From: VRUE01 sp963747765
GTDB lineage: Bacteria; Actinomycetota; Thermoleophilia; Solirubrobacterales; 70-9
Length of the DNA stretch: 64,000 bases
Assembly: GCA_963747765.1 (NCBI GenBank)
Contig: CAVVGH010000012.1
Span: 4,790-68,789, forward strand
Direction of reading: 5' to 3'
Shown here piece by piece: positions 1 to 7,944 of this stretch; the stretch's first letter is position 1, and every line of letters begins with the position of its first letter. The notes under the pieces are model-generated. The model saw only the letters and a program-made list of their open reading frames with translations, was not told the DNA's origin and did not search any database. A program made the position numbers and the translations under genes.

Positions 1-1516
1 ATCGCGACGACGATCGGCAGGGAGCCGTTGATCAGGCAAGCAGCGGAGCGGGGTCGCCGCGAACCCGCGCTCCAAGCACGTCGGCGAGGTAGGCGAAAAG
101 CGAGCGGCCCTGCAGCCGGCAGGTGACCGAAGCGGAGAGCAGCCGCTGGGTCGTGGTCTCGCCACGCTCGGATTGACTGCCGAGCGAGAGCTTGCGGTGG
201 ATCACCGGCCCGCGCAGGGCGCGCTCGGCCCGGTTGTTGGTCGGCTCCACGCCCTCCACCTCGACGAAGGTCCAAAGCGCCGGCCAGATCTTCAGCAGGT
301 TCTTGGAGAAGCCCCAGGTGAGCTTGTTGCGCCGGCCCTTGGAGCCGCGCAGGAGGAGTGCTTTCAGCTCGCGTTTGAGCGGCGCGACCTCGCGCTTCAG
401 GCGGCGGCGGTCGCCGTGCTCTCGAAACTCATCCCAGGCCGAGAACAGGCGGCGAGCGACCTCGAGGCCCCGCTCGCCGAATTCCTTCTGGGCGGCGAGC
501 CCCTCGGAGTGGGCGGTCAGGTCTCTGATCAGGTGCGACCAGCAGGCCTGGCGCCTCTCAGGATCGAAGCCGCGGTAGGCCCACCAGCGATCGGAGCCGA
601 CGATGCCGGAGAAGTCCTCGCCCAGGAGGGCCGCCACCTCTCGCTCGTGGCGGTCGGGGGCGATGCGAAAGACGGCGGCGCGGGAGGCGACGGCGCCCCA
701 CAGGGTGCGCCCCTCGCCGCGCAGCTTCCAACCTGTCTCATCGACGTTGAGAGCCGGCGCAGAGCGGATGCGGGCGAGCAGGTCCTCGTAGGGCTCTTCC
801 AGCGCCTCGCCCGCTCGGCCGAGGATCGCGTCGACCGTGCCGCTCGCCAGCCTCGCGCCGAACAGCTCGACCATCAGCTCGACCGTGTCGCGGCGCGAGA
901 CGCGGTTGCGGATCGCGAGCGTCGCCACGGCGGCTTCCATGCGCGGGCCGAAGGCGCCGGCGGGAACATCCGCCGGCAGCACGGCGCGGGTCGCCTTGCC
1001 GCAGTCGGGGCAGAGGCGGCGGTGCAGGTGGTGCTCGGTGACCTCCACCGAGATCTCGGGCAGCTCGGTGACCTGGTGGCGGGCGGGCTCGCCGACCTCC
1101 TCGTCCGCCCCGGCGAAGCAGCGCCCGCAGCCGCAGCGCGCCGGCCAGTGGTCCACCACCCTGTCGACCGCCTCGGCCGGCAGCAGCTTCCTGCCCTTGC
1201 CTCGGTGGCCGGGCTGGGCGCCCTGGGAGCGCCCGGAGGGGTCGGGTCGCCTGCGCTCGGGCGCTCCCGGCGGGTCCTGGCTCGGCGGGGTCGAGGAGTT
1301 GCGCGAGTTGCGGTTCAGGCGGCGCTGCAGCTCGGCGATCTGCTCGCCCTGCTTTTTGACCTGCTTGGTCAGCTGCTGGATCTGCTCGTCCATCCGCAGC
1401 AAGACGGCGACCACCGCCTCGCGACCGGCGTCGTAGATCGCCTCGGCCTCCTCGCGCTCCACGCTGAAGAGTTCGCCGGCCGGCGGTTATGTCCCCCTGC
1501 CCGACTGAACGCTTAC
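1..1516 (-). mobile_element. IS66-family insertion sequence, left end outside the window
   Basis: The element contains one IS66-type transposase gene on the minus strand. Its upstream terminus is visible: read on the minus strand it begins GTAAGCG at 1516, the usual start of IS66-family ends. The other terminus should lie a few tens of bases beyond the transposase stop codon and is not inside the window, so the element is open at position 1. IS66 elements normally make 8-bp target duplications, so bases 1517-1524 (ACGAAAAG) are the predicted duplication. They are also the first bases of the dispersed repeat described below, which suggests that this IS landed in that repeat. Confidence 0.75.
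32..1462 (-). CDS. IS66-family transposase (TnpC-like)
   Basis: This 476-residue protein has the full IS66 TnpC layout. There is an N-terminal coiled coil at about residues 22-50, then a Pro/Arg-rich linker. A zinc-binding region with CGCGRC and CPDCGK follows, and then the DDE catalytic core. The catalytic motifs are NVDETGW, VGSDRWW and the C-terminal NNRAERALRG block that carries the Glu. The length is normal and no frameshift is visible, so the enzyme may be active. The accessory tnpA/tnpB genes of larger IS66 elements are absent from the 54 bases between its start and the IS end, so this is a single-ORF type. The long open frames on the opposite strand are shadows of this gene. Confidence 0.9.
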   Translation of the reverse strand: MEREEAEAIYDAGREAVVAVLLRMDEQIQQLTKQVKKQGEQIAELQRRLNRNSRNSSTPPSQDPPGAPERRRPDPSGRSQGAQPGHRGKGRKLLPAEAVDRVVDHWPARCGCGRCFAGADEEVGEPARHQVTELPEISVEVTEHHLHRRLCPDCGKATRAVLPADVPAGAFGPRMEAAVATLAIRNRVSRRDTVELMVELFGARLASGTVDAILGRAGEALEEPYEDLLARIRSAPALNVDETGWKLRGEGRTLWGAVASRAAVFRIAPDRHEREVAALLGEDFSGIVGSDRWWAYRGFDPERRQACWSHLIRDLTAHSEGLAAQKEFGERGLEVARRLFSAWDEFREHGDRRRLKREVAPLKRELKALLLRGSKGRRNKLTWGFSKNLLKIWPALWTFVEVEGVEPTNNRAERALRGPVIHRKLSLGSQSERGETTTQRLLSASVTCRLQGRSLFAYLADVLGARVRGDPAPLLA

Positions 1517-1661
1517 ACGAAAAGGCGATTTTGCAGGGACTTCTCCGCACGTCCAAGCGGGATCTTGCCTGAAATCTGCGCCGATGTGCGTCTACATGTC
1601 GTCGTTTCGGGCACTCTGTGCGAGAAGTGCCTCAACGGGCGAGGCCCGGTTAGTCGGCCGG
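1517..1661 (-). repeat. 145-bp dispersed repeat, copy A
   Basis: This stretch aligns without gaps to 40672-40816 in the same orientation, with about 109 of 145 bases identical by hand count. The best block is around GATCTTGCCTGAA and GTGCCTCAACG. Read on the minus strand, copy B is open and encodes a peptide with ARNGDTWAYVGACFRQDLAS, while copy A has a stop in the same frame. The gap-free divergence therefore looks like an old coding 3' end that has decayed here. The IS66 end abuts it. No known family was recognised; an integrase C-terminus is possible because copy B lies beside a tRNA fragment. Confidence 0.7.
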
Positions 1662-1754
1662 TTGGACTTCAGCTGGGCGGCCGCCAGATCGCGCCAACTC
1701 CGCGTGCGACCACAACCGCCCGGCATCAACCCGGCACCACACCATTCACAGGGC

Positions 1755-2003
1755 TCAGCCCCCGCGGTGCTGCAGGAGCGCGCCCTGCTCGGCGAGCGGG
1801 CCGATCTCCAGGCCGCTCATCGCCTCGCCGAGCCCGAGCGAGGCGGCGGTGACCCGCTCGGGGTCCTCGAAGTGCGTGGTCGCCTCGACGATCGCCTTGG
1901 CGCGCCGCGCCGGATCGTCGGATTTGACGATCCCCGAGCCGACGAAGTTGCCCTCGGCGCCGAGCTGCATCATCAGTGCCGCGTCGGCCGGCGTCGCGAT
2001 CCC
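1755..2003 (-). pseudogene. pdxS: 3' remnant of pdxS (pyridoxal 5'-phosphate synthase lyase subunit)
   Basis: The frame encodes the C-terminal 80 or so residues of PdxS. It includes GIATPADAALMMQLG, the phosphate-binding FVGSGI segment and AIVEATTHFEDP, and ends at a TGA. PdxS with PdxT makes pyridoxal phosphate from ribose 5-phosphate, glyceraldehyde 3-phosphate and glutamine. The roughly 210 N-terminal residues, including the catalytic lysines, are missing. Homology stops exactly at the terminal repeat of the neighbouring IS at 2001-2003, and the gene does not resume on the far side of that IS. This is therefore a dead fragment left by insertion plus adjacent deletion. The open frame runs on into the IS sequence but has no meaning there. 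Confidence 0.85.
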
Positions 2004-3378
2004 TGTGGGGTGCGTAAACCCGAACGGGATCCCCAAGGAAGCCTCGGGCCGGCCTAGGGTCAGCCGCCCCGTCATCGACCCGAAGAGAGCCGCCGTTGAT
2101 CACGTCGTTCCTCTACCTCGCGCTGCGCAGGCTGATCGAGCTGGTGGCGCTCCGTCCGCGCTCCGCCGAATACAAGGAGCTGGAGATCGTCGTGCTCCGC
2201 CACGAGATCGCGATCCTGCGGCGTCAGGTCGCGAGGCTGGCCCTCAGGCTGGCCGATCGTGCCTTCCTGGCTGCGGCCAGCCGCCTGCTACCGGGGTGGC
2301 GCTGGTCCTCGTTTTTCGTCACTCCCGAGACCCTGCTCAGTTGGCATCGTTGGCTGGTCTTCCGCCACTGGAGCGATCCGAGCCGCATGCCGGGCCGTCC
2401 GAAAATCGGTGCTGAGATCCGCGCGCTCGTCCTGCGGCTGGCGCGCGAGGAACCCGCGCTGGGGCTACCGGCGGATCGTGGGCGAGCTCGCCGGCCTCCG
2501 CGTGGAACTCTCGCCGACCAGTGTCCGCAAGATCCTGATAGAGGCAGGCCTCGGCCCGGTTGGGACGCGTGGCGGCCTCTCCTGGCGTGACTTCATCCGC
2601 CATCAGGCGAAGGGCATGATCGCCTGTGACTTCTTCACGGTCGACACGATCTCCCTACGGCGCATCTTCGTGCTCTTCTTCATCGAGATCTCCACCCGTC
2701 GGGTCCACCTCACCGGCATGACCGGGAACCCCGACGGAGCTTGGGTCGCCCAGCAAGCGTGAAACCTCGCCTGGGAACTCTCGGATCGTGAGATCTCGCC
2801 GCGCTTCCTGATCCGCGACAACGACGCCAAGTTCGGTGGCGCGTTCGACGAGGTCTTCAGGGCCGAGGGCGTCGAGGTCATCCGCACCCCGGTCGAGACA
2901 CCGAAGGCCAACGCGATCGCCGAGCGCTTCGTCGGCACCGTGCGCAGAGAGTGCCTCGACTGGACCTTGATCGCCAACCGGCGACATCTCGAACGGGTTC
3001 TCCGGACCTTTGCCGACCACTACAACGGGCATCGACTCACCGGGCACTGAGCCTGGCGGCGCCGGACCGGGCGCAGGTCACACCGATGCCCCAGAGGCTC
3101 TCGGTCCCCGCGGTGAACAGACGCGATCGGCTCGGCGGATTGATTCACGAGTACCGCGCCACGGCCTGATCGGATCGGGCTCGGGCCAGTCGCCTCTTGC
3201 GCACCCTCGGTGAAAATGGAGCCTCGCGTTGTACCGTGGAACTCAGTCGCCAATGAATCGGCGCTGCAGATCAGGCCATCGTGACCACCGACCCGCCGTC
3301 CCACCAAGTCCGAGGACACCGTTTGGCCGGATACGAGCCCGTCTTAGCCGCATGATCGAGTTTGCGAACCCCACAGGG
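2001..3378 (+). mobile_element. Decayed insertion sequence with 23-bp terminal inverted repeats
   Basis: The left end at 2001-2023 starts CCCTGTGGGGTGCGTAAACC. The right end at 3356-3378 read in reverse starts CCCTGTGGGGTTCGCAAACT. The two arms match at 20 of 23 positions. Between them lies a broken integrase-type transposase gene. The left end cuts pdxS. No clear target duplication flanks the ends, which fits a deletion next to the element. The part from 3170 to 3355 carries no gene I can recognise, and 3379-3544, outside the element, holds no gene either. Confidence 0.8.
2096..3169 (+). pseudogene. Integrase-core (rve) transposase, frameshifted
   Basis: The protein belongs to the actinobacterial integrase-core transposases that start with a helical region (LEIVVLRHEIAILRRQV) and carry an HTH_21-like segment and an rve DDE domain. 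It reads in one frame to about 2455. It then continues in the +1 frame (NPRWGYRRIVGEL, DFFTVDT), meets a TGA at 2760 where the family has Arg (WVAQQA-stop-NLAWEL), and continues to RDRLGGLIHEY at the end. The acidic residues of the core are present in pieces (DFF, RDNDAKF, AERFVG). Another stop interrupts the tail near 3048. The gene is inactive unless several errors in the assembly are assumed. Confidence 0.8.
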
Positions 3379-3544
3379 CGCAGAGGATCTTGCCGTCCAC
3401 TGCGTGAAGACGGGTGTGGAGTCTTTTTGCGTTGAGTTCATCGAACCGTCCCCTTCTGGTGACTTCCGAGTTCATCGTTGTTCCCGGCCGGGGGAAGGCA
3501 TCGTTTGTCCGCCACATCCGACGGTGCGGGAAGTCACGGACGCG

Positions 3545-4339
3545 TCAGATCGAGAGGCCGCCGTCGACCGAGACGGTGGTACCGGTGATCGCGGCGCCGC
3601 CGGGACCGCAGAGGAAGGCGATCGTCGTGGCGATCTCCTCCGGCTGGATCAGCCGCTCGATCGGCTGCTGAGGCGCGAAGCTCTTGGCGCGCTCAAGGTC
3701 ATACAGGCGGGCGCTCTCGGCGAGGATCGGGGTGTCGGTCGATCCTGGGGCGACCGCGGCGGCGGTGACCCCGGTGCCGCGCAGGTCGGCGCCGAGCGCC
3801 CGGACGAAGCCGGAGACGCCGGCCTTCGCGGCGCAGTAGGCGGCGAGGCCGGGCAGGCCGCGCAGGCTCGCGGTCGAGGCGGTGGCGATGAAGCGCCCGG
3901 CGCGCGGCTCGGGGCGCCGCAGCAGGGCCGGGACCCCGACCCGGGCGGCGACCATCACGCCGCGTAGGCAGACATCGACCACGGCGTCCTCCTCAGCCTG
4001 GGAGAGCTCCCAGGCGGGCGCGCCGCCGGCGATCACGCCGGCGTTGGCGACGACCGCCTCGACCTCGCCCCACTCCTCGGCGCGCCCGACGACCGCGGCC
4101 ATCGCCGCCGCGTCGGTCGCGTCGGCCAGCTCGGCGCGGGCCGCCTCCTCCCCCGCAATGTCGTTGGCGGCGGCGACCGCCGCGTTCAGCTCCGCGACAC
4201 CGGCCAGCGAGTACGGCAGGCGGGGATCGTCGGTGCCGCGGTCCACGGCGGCAACGCTCCACCCGTCCCCGGCGAGCCGCGCGACCGTGGCGGCACCGAT
4301 CCCGCGACCCGCGCCCGTCACGATCGCGACCCTGCTCAT
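3545..4339 (-). CDS. Mycofactocin-type short-chain dehydrogenase/reductase
   Basis: This 264-residue SDR starts with the Rossmann motif TGAGRGIG and has the NAG motif (VANAG). Its active-site Ser/Tyr/Lys fall in ATASTASLRG and YCAAKAG, with a C-terminal VDGG. After the second strand there is an insertion (DDPRLPYSLAGVAEL) of the kind that marks mycofactocin-coupled SDRs. These hold NAD tightly and pass electrons to mycofactocin rather than to free NAD. The ATG overlaps the mftE stop by four bases (ATGA), making it the last gene of the mft operon. It probably oxidises an alcohol substrate; which one cannot be told. An upstream ATG at 4375 exists but would lie deep inside mftE. Confidence 0.8.
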   Translation of the reverse strand: MSRVAIVTGAGRGIGAATVARLAGDGWSVAAVDRGTDDPRLPYSLAGVAELNAAVAAANDIAGEEAARAELADATDAAAMAAVVGRAEEWGEVEAVVANAGVIAGGAPAWELSQAEEDAVVDVCLRGVMVAARVGVPALLRRPEPRAGRFIATASTASLRGLPGLAAYCAAKAGVSGFVRALGADLRGTGVTAAAVAPGSTDTPILAESARLYDLERAKSFAPQQPIERLIQPEEIATTIAFLCGPGGAAITGTTVSVDGGLSI

Positions 4340-5052
4340 CGGCTGCTCGCGCCCACCGGCGCCGGCCAGTCGCACAGCATCGCGCAGAGGTCCTCGACCG
4401 CCGCGACCATGAGCCTCCGACCTTCCGCCGCGGAGGCATGGCGGGGATCGCCGAGAACGCCGTTCGGCGAGACGGCCCGCACCCCCGCAACGCGCAGATC
4501 GTCGATCAGCACCGCCAGCGGGGCCACGTTGCCGGGCTCCGCCGCATCCAGGCAGACGGCGCCGGCGGGTCCCTGGATCGCCAGCATCAGCGAGGTCTCG
4601 GTGCGCCCGGCGTGCGCGTCGCCGTCCCAGCGCGGCGAGAAGGCGCAGACGTCCCGGCCCTCCTCGCGCAGGCGCGCGACCGCGGCGGCTAGCGGCGCCG
4701 CGTTGCCGCCGTGGGCGTTGACGAAGAGGACGCGGTCGAAGGTCTCGGTGGCCGATCGGCCGAGCTCGATCAGGACCAGCTCGGTCGCCTCGGCGCCGAT
4801 CGAGAGCGTGCCGGTAAATCCCTGGTGCTCGCCGCTGGACCCGAACGGGAGGAGCGGGGCCAGCATCACGCCGGGGATTTCATCGGCGGCGACCTGGGCC
4901 AGTGCGGTTGCGATCGTCGAGTCGGTCCCCAGCGGCAGATGCGGGCCATGCTGCTCGGTCGCCCCGAGCGGGACGATCAGCGTGGTCGGGCCCGCGGCCG
5001 CGTGCGCCTCGACCTCAGGCCAGGTCGCAGCGCCAAGCGCCGACCCCTTCAT
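4336..5052 (-). CDS. mftE: Mycofactocin precursor peptide peptidase MftE
   Basis: MftE is a creatininase-family metalloprotease that releases the C-terminal Val-Tyr derived unit from the MftC-modified peptide. The 238-residue protein shows the family metal ligands in GATEQHGPHLPLGTDS (Glu33, His35, Asp44) and in NAHGGN (His114). It also has a C-terminal Glu-containing EGRRLM helix. The chosen ATG overlaps the mftD stop by four bases, and all open sequence upstream is an out-of-frame shadow of mftD. The position between mftD and a mycofactocin-type SDR is typical of mft operons. Confidence 0.9.
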   Translation of the reverse strand: MKGSALGAATWPEVEAHAAAGPTTLIVPLGATEQHGPHLPLGTDSTIATALAQVAADEIPGVMLAPLLPFGSSGEHQGFTGTLSIGAEATELVLIELGRSATETFDRVLFVNAHGGNAAPLAAAVARLREEGRDVCAFSPRWDGDAHAGRTETSLMLAIQGPAGAVCLDAAEPGNVAPLAVLIDDLRVAGVRAVSPNGVLGDPRHASAAEGRRLMVAAVEDLCAMLCDWPAPVGASSR

Positions 5053-6221
5053 CGCCGCGTGAACCCCGACGGCACCAGGACGTCCTCGGGGACGAGGTCG
5101 TCGATCGAATCTCGACCGAGCCCGTTCAGCGTCTCCTCGATCCCGGCGCGGAGGATCTCCAGCACGTTGGCGACCCCCGCCTCCCCGCCCGCCGCCAGGC
5201 CCCAGAGGTACGGACGGCCGATCATCGCCGCGCGGGCGCCGAGCGCCAGGGCTTTGACGACGTCGGAGCCGCGCCGGATCCCACCGTCGATCAGCACCTC
5301 CACCCCACCGCCGACGGCCTCGACCACGCCGGGCAGGTTGCGGATCGTCGCCGGGGTGCCGTCGAGGTTGTTGCCGCCGTGGTTGGAGACCGAGATCGCG
5401 TCGCAGCCGATCTCGACGGCCCGCCGCGCGTCGTCGGGGTGGGTCACGCCCTTCAGCATGAACGGGCCGCCCCAAGCCTCCCGCAGCCAGGCGAGGTCCT
5501 CCCAGGTCGGCGGCGGCGTCATCATCCACTCGCCGTAGGCACCGAAGAAGGTCGGTGCCTCGCCGCCCGGCGGCGACAGATTGGGCGTCGTCAGGGCGGG
5601 CAGCTCGCCGCGGCGCAGATACGAGTAGAGCCAACCGGGCCGGGTCAGCGCTTCGGGGGCGAGCGGCAGCATCGACTTGAGGCTCGCGTCCTGCGGGATC
5701 GCCGGGCTGCCCCAGTCACGGCGATGGGCGAAGGTCCAGTCGATCGTGACGATCAGGCCGACCGCGCCGCCCCGCCTGGCGCGGTCGAGAATCTGCTCGA
5801 TCCGGTCGCGGTCACCGAGCCAGTAGATCTGGAAGAGCGTCTTGGGGTTGGCGGCCACGACCTCCTCGAGCGGCTTGCTGGCGAAGGAGCTGAGGCCGAC
5901 CGCGGTCCCGGCGGCGGCGGTCGCGCGGGCGACCGCGACCTCCCCTTCGGGATGCACGGCCTGCACGCCGGTGGGAGAGGTCAGCACCGGCAGCGCCAGG
6001 TCCTGCCCCAGCACCGTCCTCGCCATGGCGCGCGCCCCGCTCCTGCCGGTGGCGATCCGCGGGATCAGACCCAGCTCGGCGAAGGCGGCGGTGTTGTCGG
6101 CCAGCGAGGTCCCCTGCTCGGCGCCTGCTTTCAAGGCTCCGTAGACGCCCTTCGGCAGCCGCCTGCGGGCGCGGCGGCGCGCCTCCTCGACCGACTCGAA
6201 CCAGTCGCCGCTCGACGCCAC
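5049..6221 (-). CDS. mftD: Mycofactocin biosynthesis FMN dehydrogenase MftD
   Basis: MftD is a flavin enzyme of the alpha-hydroxyacid dehydrogenase family. It oxidatively deaminates the AHDP intermediate to the redox-active pre-mycofactocin. The 390 residues form the FMN-binding TIM barrel: SPTG near residue 82, MLKG (Lys257), SVSNHGGNNLDG with the catalytic His281, and IDGGIRRGSD near 311-320. The segment NNLDGTPATI is the MftD-specific version of the NHGGRQL motif seen in lactate oxidases. A three-base gap follows mftC, and the stop overlaps mftE. The downstream paralogue at 33554 keeps the ordinary NHGGRQL form, so the two are distinguishable. Confidence 0.9.
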   Translation of the reverse strand: MASSGDWFESVEEARRRARRRLPKGVYGALKAGAEQGTSLADNTAAFAELGLIPRIATGRSGARAMARTVLGQDLALPVLTSPTGVQAVHPEGEVAVARATAAAGTAVGLSSFASKPLEEVVAANPKTLFQIYWLGDRDRIEQILDRARRGGAVGLIVTIDWTFAHRRDWGSPAIPQDASLKSMLPLAPEALTRPGWLYSYLRRGELPALTTPNLSPPGGEAPTFFGAYGEWMMTPPPTWEDLAWLREAWGGPFMLKGVTHPDDARRAVEIGCDAISVSNHGGNNLDGTPATIRNLPGVVEAVGGGVEVLIDGGIRRGSDVVKALALGARAAMIGRPYLWGLAAGGEAGVANVLEILRAGIEETLNGLGRDSIDDLVPEDVLVPSGFTRR

Positions 6222-6224
6222 CGC

Positions 6225-7388
6225 TCAGGCCTCCGCGCCGGACCGGGCCGGCGCCAGGAAGTCGGCGAGCGGGTTCTCGTCGCAGACCTTCGCGGGCGGG
6301 CGCCGGCGCGAGTGGTCGACCGCGGGCGCCGGGATCCTCGTCTCGGCGCCGCGCGCCGCCAGCAGCCCCTCGCCATGGCCGAGCGCGCACTCGGGATCGG
6401 GCCCGTCCAGCGGCAGACCGGTGAAGAACTTCGCCGCCATGCAGCCGCCGCGGCAGGCGTCGTAGTGCCCACATGACTCGCAGGCGCCTCCAGACTGCGG
6501 CCTCCGCAGCTTGGTGAAGAGCTCCGAGTCGCGCCAAACCCCTTCGAAGCCGCGCGGCTCGCGCACGTTGCCGGCCAGGAACTCGTCGTGGATCGCGAAC
6601 GGGCAGGCGTAGACGTCGCCGACCGGGTCGATCAGGCAGACGACCCGCCCCGCCCCGCAGAGGTTGAGGCCCGGCAGGGCCTCCCCGTAGGCGGAGAGGT
6701 GGAAGAAGGAATCGCCGGTCAGCACGTCCTCGCCGTGCTCGAGCAACCACATATATAGGGAGCGCTGCTGCTCGGAGGTCGGGTGCAGCTCGTCCCACAC
6801 GTCGGCGCCGCGGCCGGAGGGGCGCAGGCGGGTGATCCTCAGCTGCGCGCCGTAGGCGTCGGCGATCGCCTTGAACTCGTCGAGCTGGCCGGCGTTGTGG
6901 TGGGTGACGACGACCGAGATCTTCGGTCTCTCGAATCCGGCCTCGGCCAGCCGCTCAAGCGCCCCCAGCGCGGTGTCGAAGGAGCCCGGGCCGCGCACCG
7001 CGTCGTTGACCGCGGCGGTGGCGCCGTCGATCGAGATCTGCACGTCGACGTAGTCGGAGGCGGCGAGGCGGGCGGCCGCCGCCGCGTCGATGCGACTGCC
7101 GTTGGTGGAGAACTTGACGCCGACGTGATGGTCGGCCGCGTGGTCGAGCAGCTCCCAGAAGTCCTTGCGGACGGTCGGCTCGCCGCCTCCGATGTTGACG
7201 TAGAAGACCTGCATCCGCTCGAGCCCATCGATCACCGCCTTCAGCTCGGCGGTGGTCAGCTCGCGCGGGTCGCGCCGGCCGCTCGAGGACAGGCAGTGCA
7301 CGCAGGCCAGGTTGCAGGCGTAGGTCAGCTCCCAGGTGATGCAGATCGGCGCGTCGAGCCCTGCCTCGAACTCCTTGACGAGCTTCAT
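6225..7388 (-). CDS. mftC: Mycofactocin radical SAM maturase MftC
   Basis: MftC is the radical SAM enzyme that decarboxylates the C-terminal Tyr of MftA and then cross-links it to Val. The 387-residue protein has the CxxxCxxC cluster motif (Cys25, Cys29, Cys32 in ACNLACVHC), then GGGEPT as the SAM-contacting motif. A Cys-rich SPASM tail follows, beginning with LCGAGRVVC and continuing with CPFAIHDEF, CESCGHYDACRGGC and a final Cys near PDPEC. These supply the auxiliary Fe-S clusters. It overlaps mftB by four bases. Its ribosome site (AGGGG, seven bases before the ATG) is directly next to the hairpin at 7402-7440, so its translation may be controlled. Confidence 0.95.
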   Translation of the reverse strand: MKLVKEFEAGLDAPICITWELTYACNLACVHCLSSSGRRDPRELTTAELKAVIDGLERMQVFYVNIGGGEPTVRKDFWELLDHAADHHVGVKFSTNGSRIDAAAAARLAASDYVDVQISIDGATAAVNDAVRGPGSFDTALGALERLAEAGFERPKISVVVTHHNAGQLDEFKAIADAYGAQLRITRLRPSGRGADVWDELHPTSEQQRSLYMWLLEHGEDVLTGDSFFHLSAYGEALPGLNLCGAGRVVCLIDPVGDVYACPFAIHDEFLAGNVREPRGFEGVWRDSELFTKLRRPQSGGACESCGHYDACRGGCMAAKFFTGLPLDGPDPECALGHGEGLLAARGAETRIPAPAVDHSRRRPPAKVCDENPLADFLAPARSGAEA

Positions 7389-7714
7389 GCGACCGCCCCT
7401 TGTGGAGACTTACTCGGGCTATGACCGAGCAAGTCTCCACGCTCGGCGGGGACGATCATGTCGGTCTCGGCGAGGGTCGCCAGCGCCCGGCGATAGCTCG
7501 GCAGCTCCGCCTCCGCGACCCCGGCGGCGCGACAGGCGGCGATCGGGTCGGGTGAGCCCTCGAGACCGCGGACCACCTCGAGCAGCCGACGGCTCTTCAG
7601 GAACGAGAGCCGGCGACTGCCGAAGTGGTAGGCGAGGGCGCCGAAGCGCTCCGGCCGCAGGGCGACCTGGGGGTGGAGCTGCCAGCGGCCGTCGAGCTCG
7701 ATCTCGGCGCTCAT
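7385..7714 (-). CDS. mftB: Mycofactocin peptide chaperone MftB
   Basis: MftB is the small RiPP recognition protein that binds MftA and presents it to MftC. The ATG at 7714 gives 109 residues, the usual size. The sequence shows the RRE-like fold pattern: a beta-rich start (WQLHPQVALRPERFGALAYH), then FLKSRRLLEVV and a C-terminal helix region with YRRALATLAE. An open frame extends upstream through the mftA region but is out of frame with it and is not coding. The last 13 codons also form one arm-loop-arm hairpin in the mRNA (7402-7440). The 3' end overlaps mftC. Confidence 0.9.
   Translation of the reverse strand: MSAEIELDGRWQLHPQVALRPERFGALAYHFGSRRLSFLKSRRLLEVVRGLEGSPDPIAACRAAGVAEAELPSYRRALATLAETDMIVPAERGDLLGHSPSKSPQGAVA
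7402..7440 (-). promoter_or_regulatory. Hairpin at the mftB/mftC junction, next to the mftC ribosome site
   Basis: The arms at 7402-7417 and 7425-7440 pair over 16 bp with a 7-nt loop. In the mRNA (minus strand) the only non-Watson-Crick pair is a G-U wobble; on the plus strand the same pair would be a mismatch. The stem ends one base before the AGGGG ribosome site of mftC. This suggests RNA-level control, such as limiting MftC relative to MftA/MftB or protecting mRNA ends. It lies fully within mftB codons. Confidence 0.65.
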
Positions 7715-7742
7715 CTCTGCCTTGCGCGGTCGACGCCGGCGC

Positions 7743-7868
7743 TCAGTAGACGCCGCACATCCCGTCGATCGAGACGTCCTCGACCAGCAGATCAGCCTCG
7801 ACCAGCTCCTCGGCAGCCGCTTCGGCGGCCTCGGGAGCGGGCGTGGGCTCGGGCTTGGGCTGCGACAT
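7743..7868 (-). CDS. mftA: Mycofactocin precursor peptide MftA
   Basis: This 41-residue ORF encodes the RiPP precursor. It has an acidic, Ala/Glu/Pro-rich leader and ends with the invariant core IDGMCGVY followed by TGA. The last Val and Tyr become mycofactocin. A strong ribosome site (GGGAGG) stands five bases before the ATG. It is the first gene of the minus-strand mft operon and is separated from mftB by 28 bases. Recognition rests on the C-terminal motif, which is diagnostic. Confidence 0.97.
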   Translation of the reverse strand: MSQPKPEPTPAPEAAEAAAEELVEADLLVEDVSIDGMCGVY

Positions 7869-7944
7869 GAGAACCTCCCTGATCCTTGATTCGACGACGC
7901 CGATGAGATTATCGCACCGAGTGCCAAATTACCATTCGAAGACG
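7869..7944. promoter_or_regulatory. Divergent mftA / mftR control region
   Basis: These 76 bases separate the starts of mftA and mftR, so promoters for both directions and the likely MftR operator must be here or just inside mftR. A GATAAT hexamer on the minus strand (7908-7913), about 40 bases before mftA, could be its -10 element. It is part of GATGAGATTATC, which carries a half-site of the dyad found before several catabolic operons, though with different spacing. This assignment is inferred from sequence alone. Confidence 0.45.

Noticed and set aside
173..1852. Long plus-strand open frame (559 codons) opposite the IS66 transposase
   Set aside because: It is an Ala/Gly/Arg-rich shadow of a gene with strong IS66 motifs on the other strand.
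4902..6476. Long plus-strand open frame (524 codons) opposite mftD/mftE
   Set aside because: It shows low-complexity composition and no domain, and is fully explained by GC-rich antisense of the mft genes.
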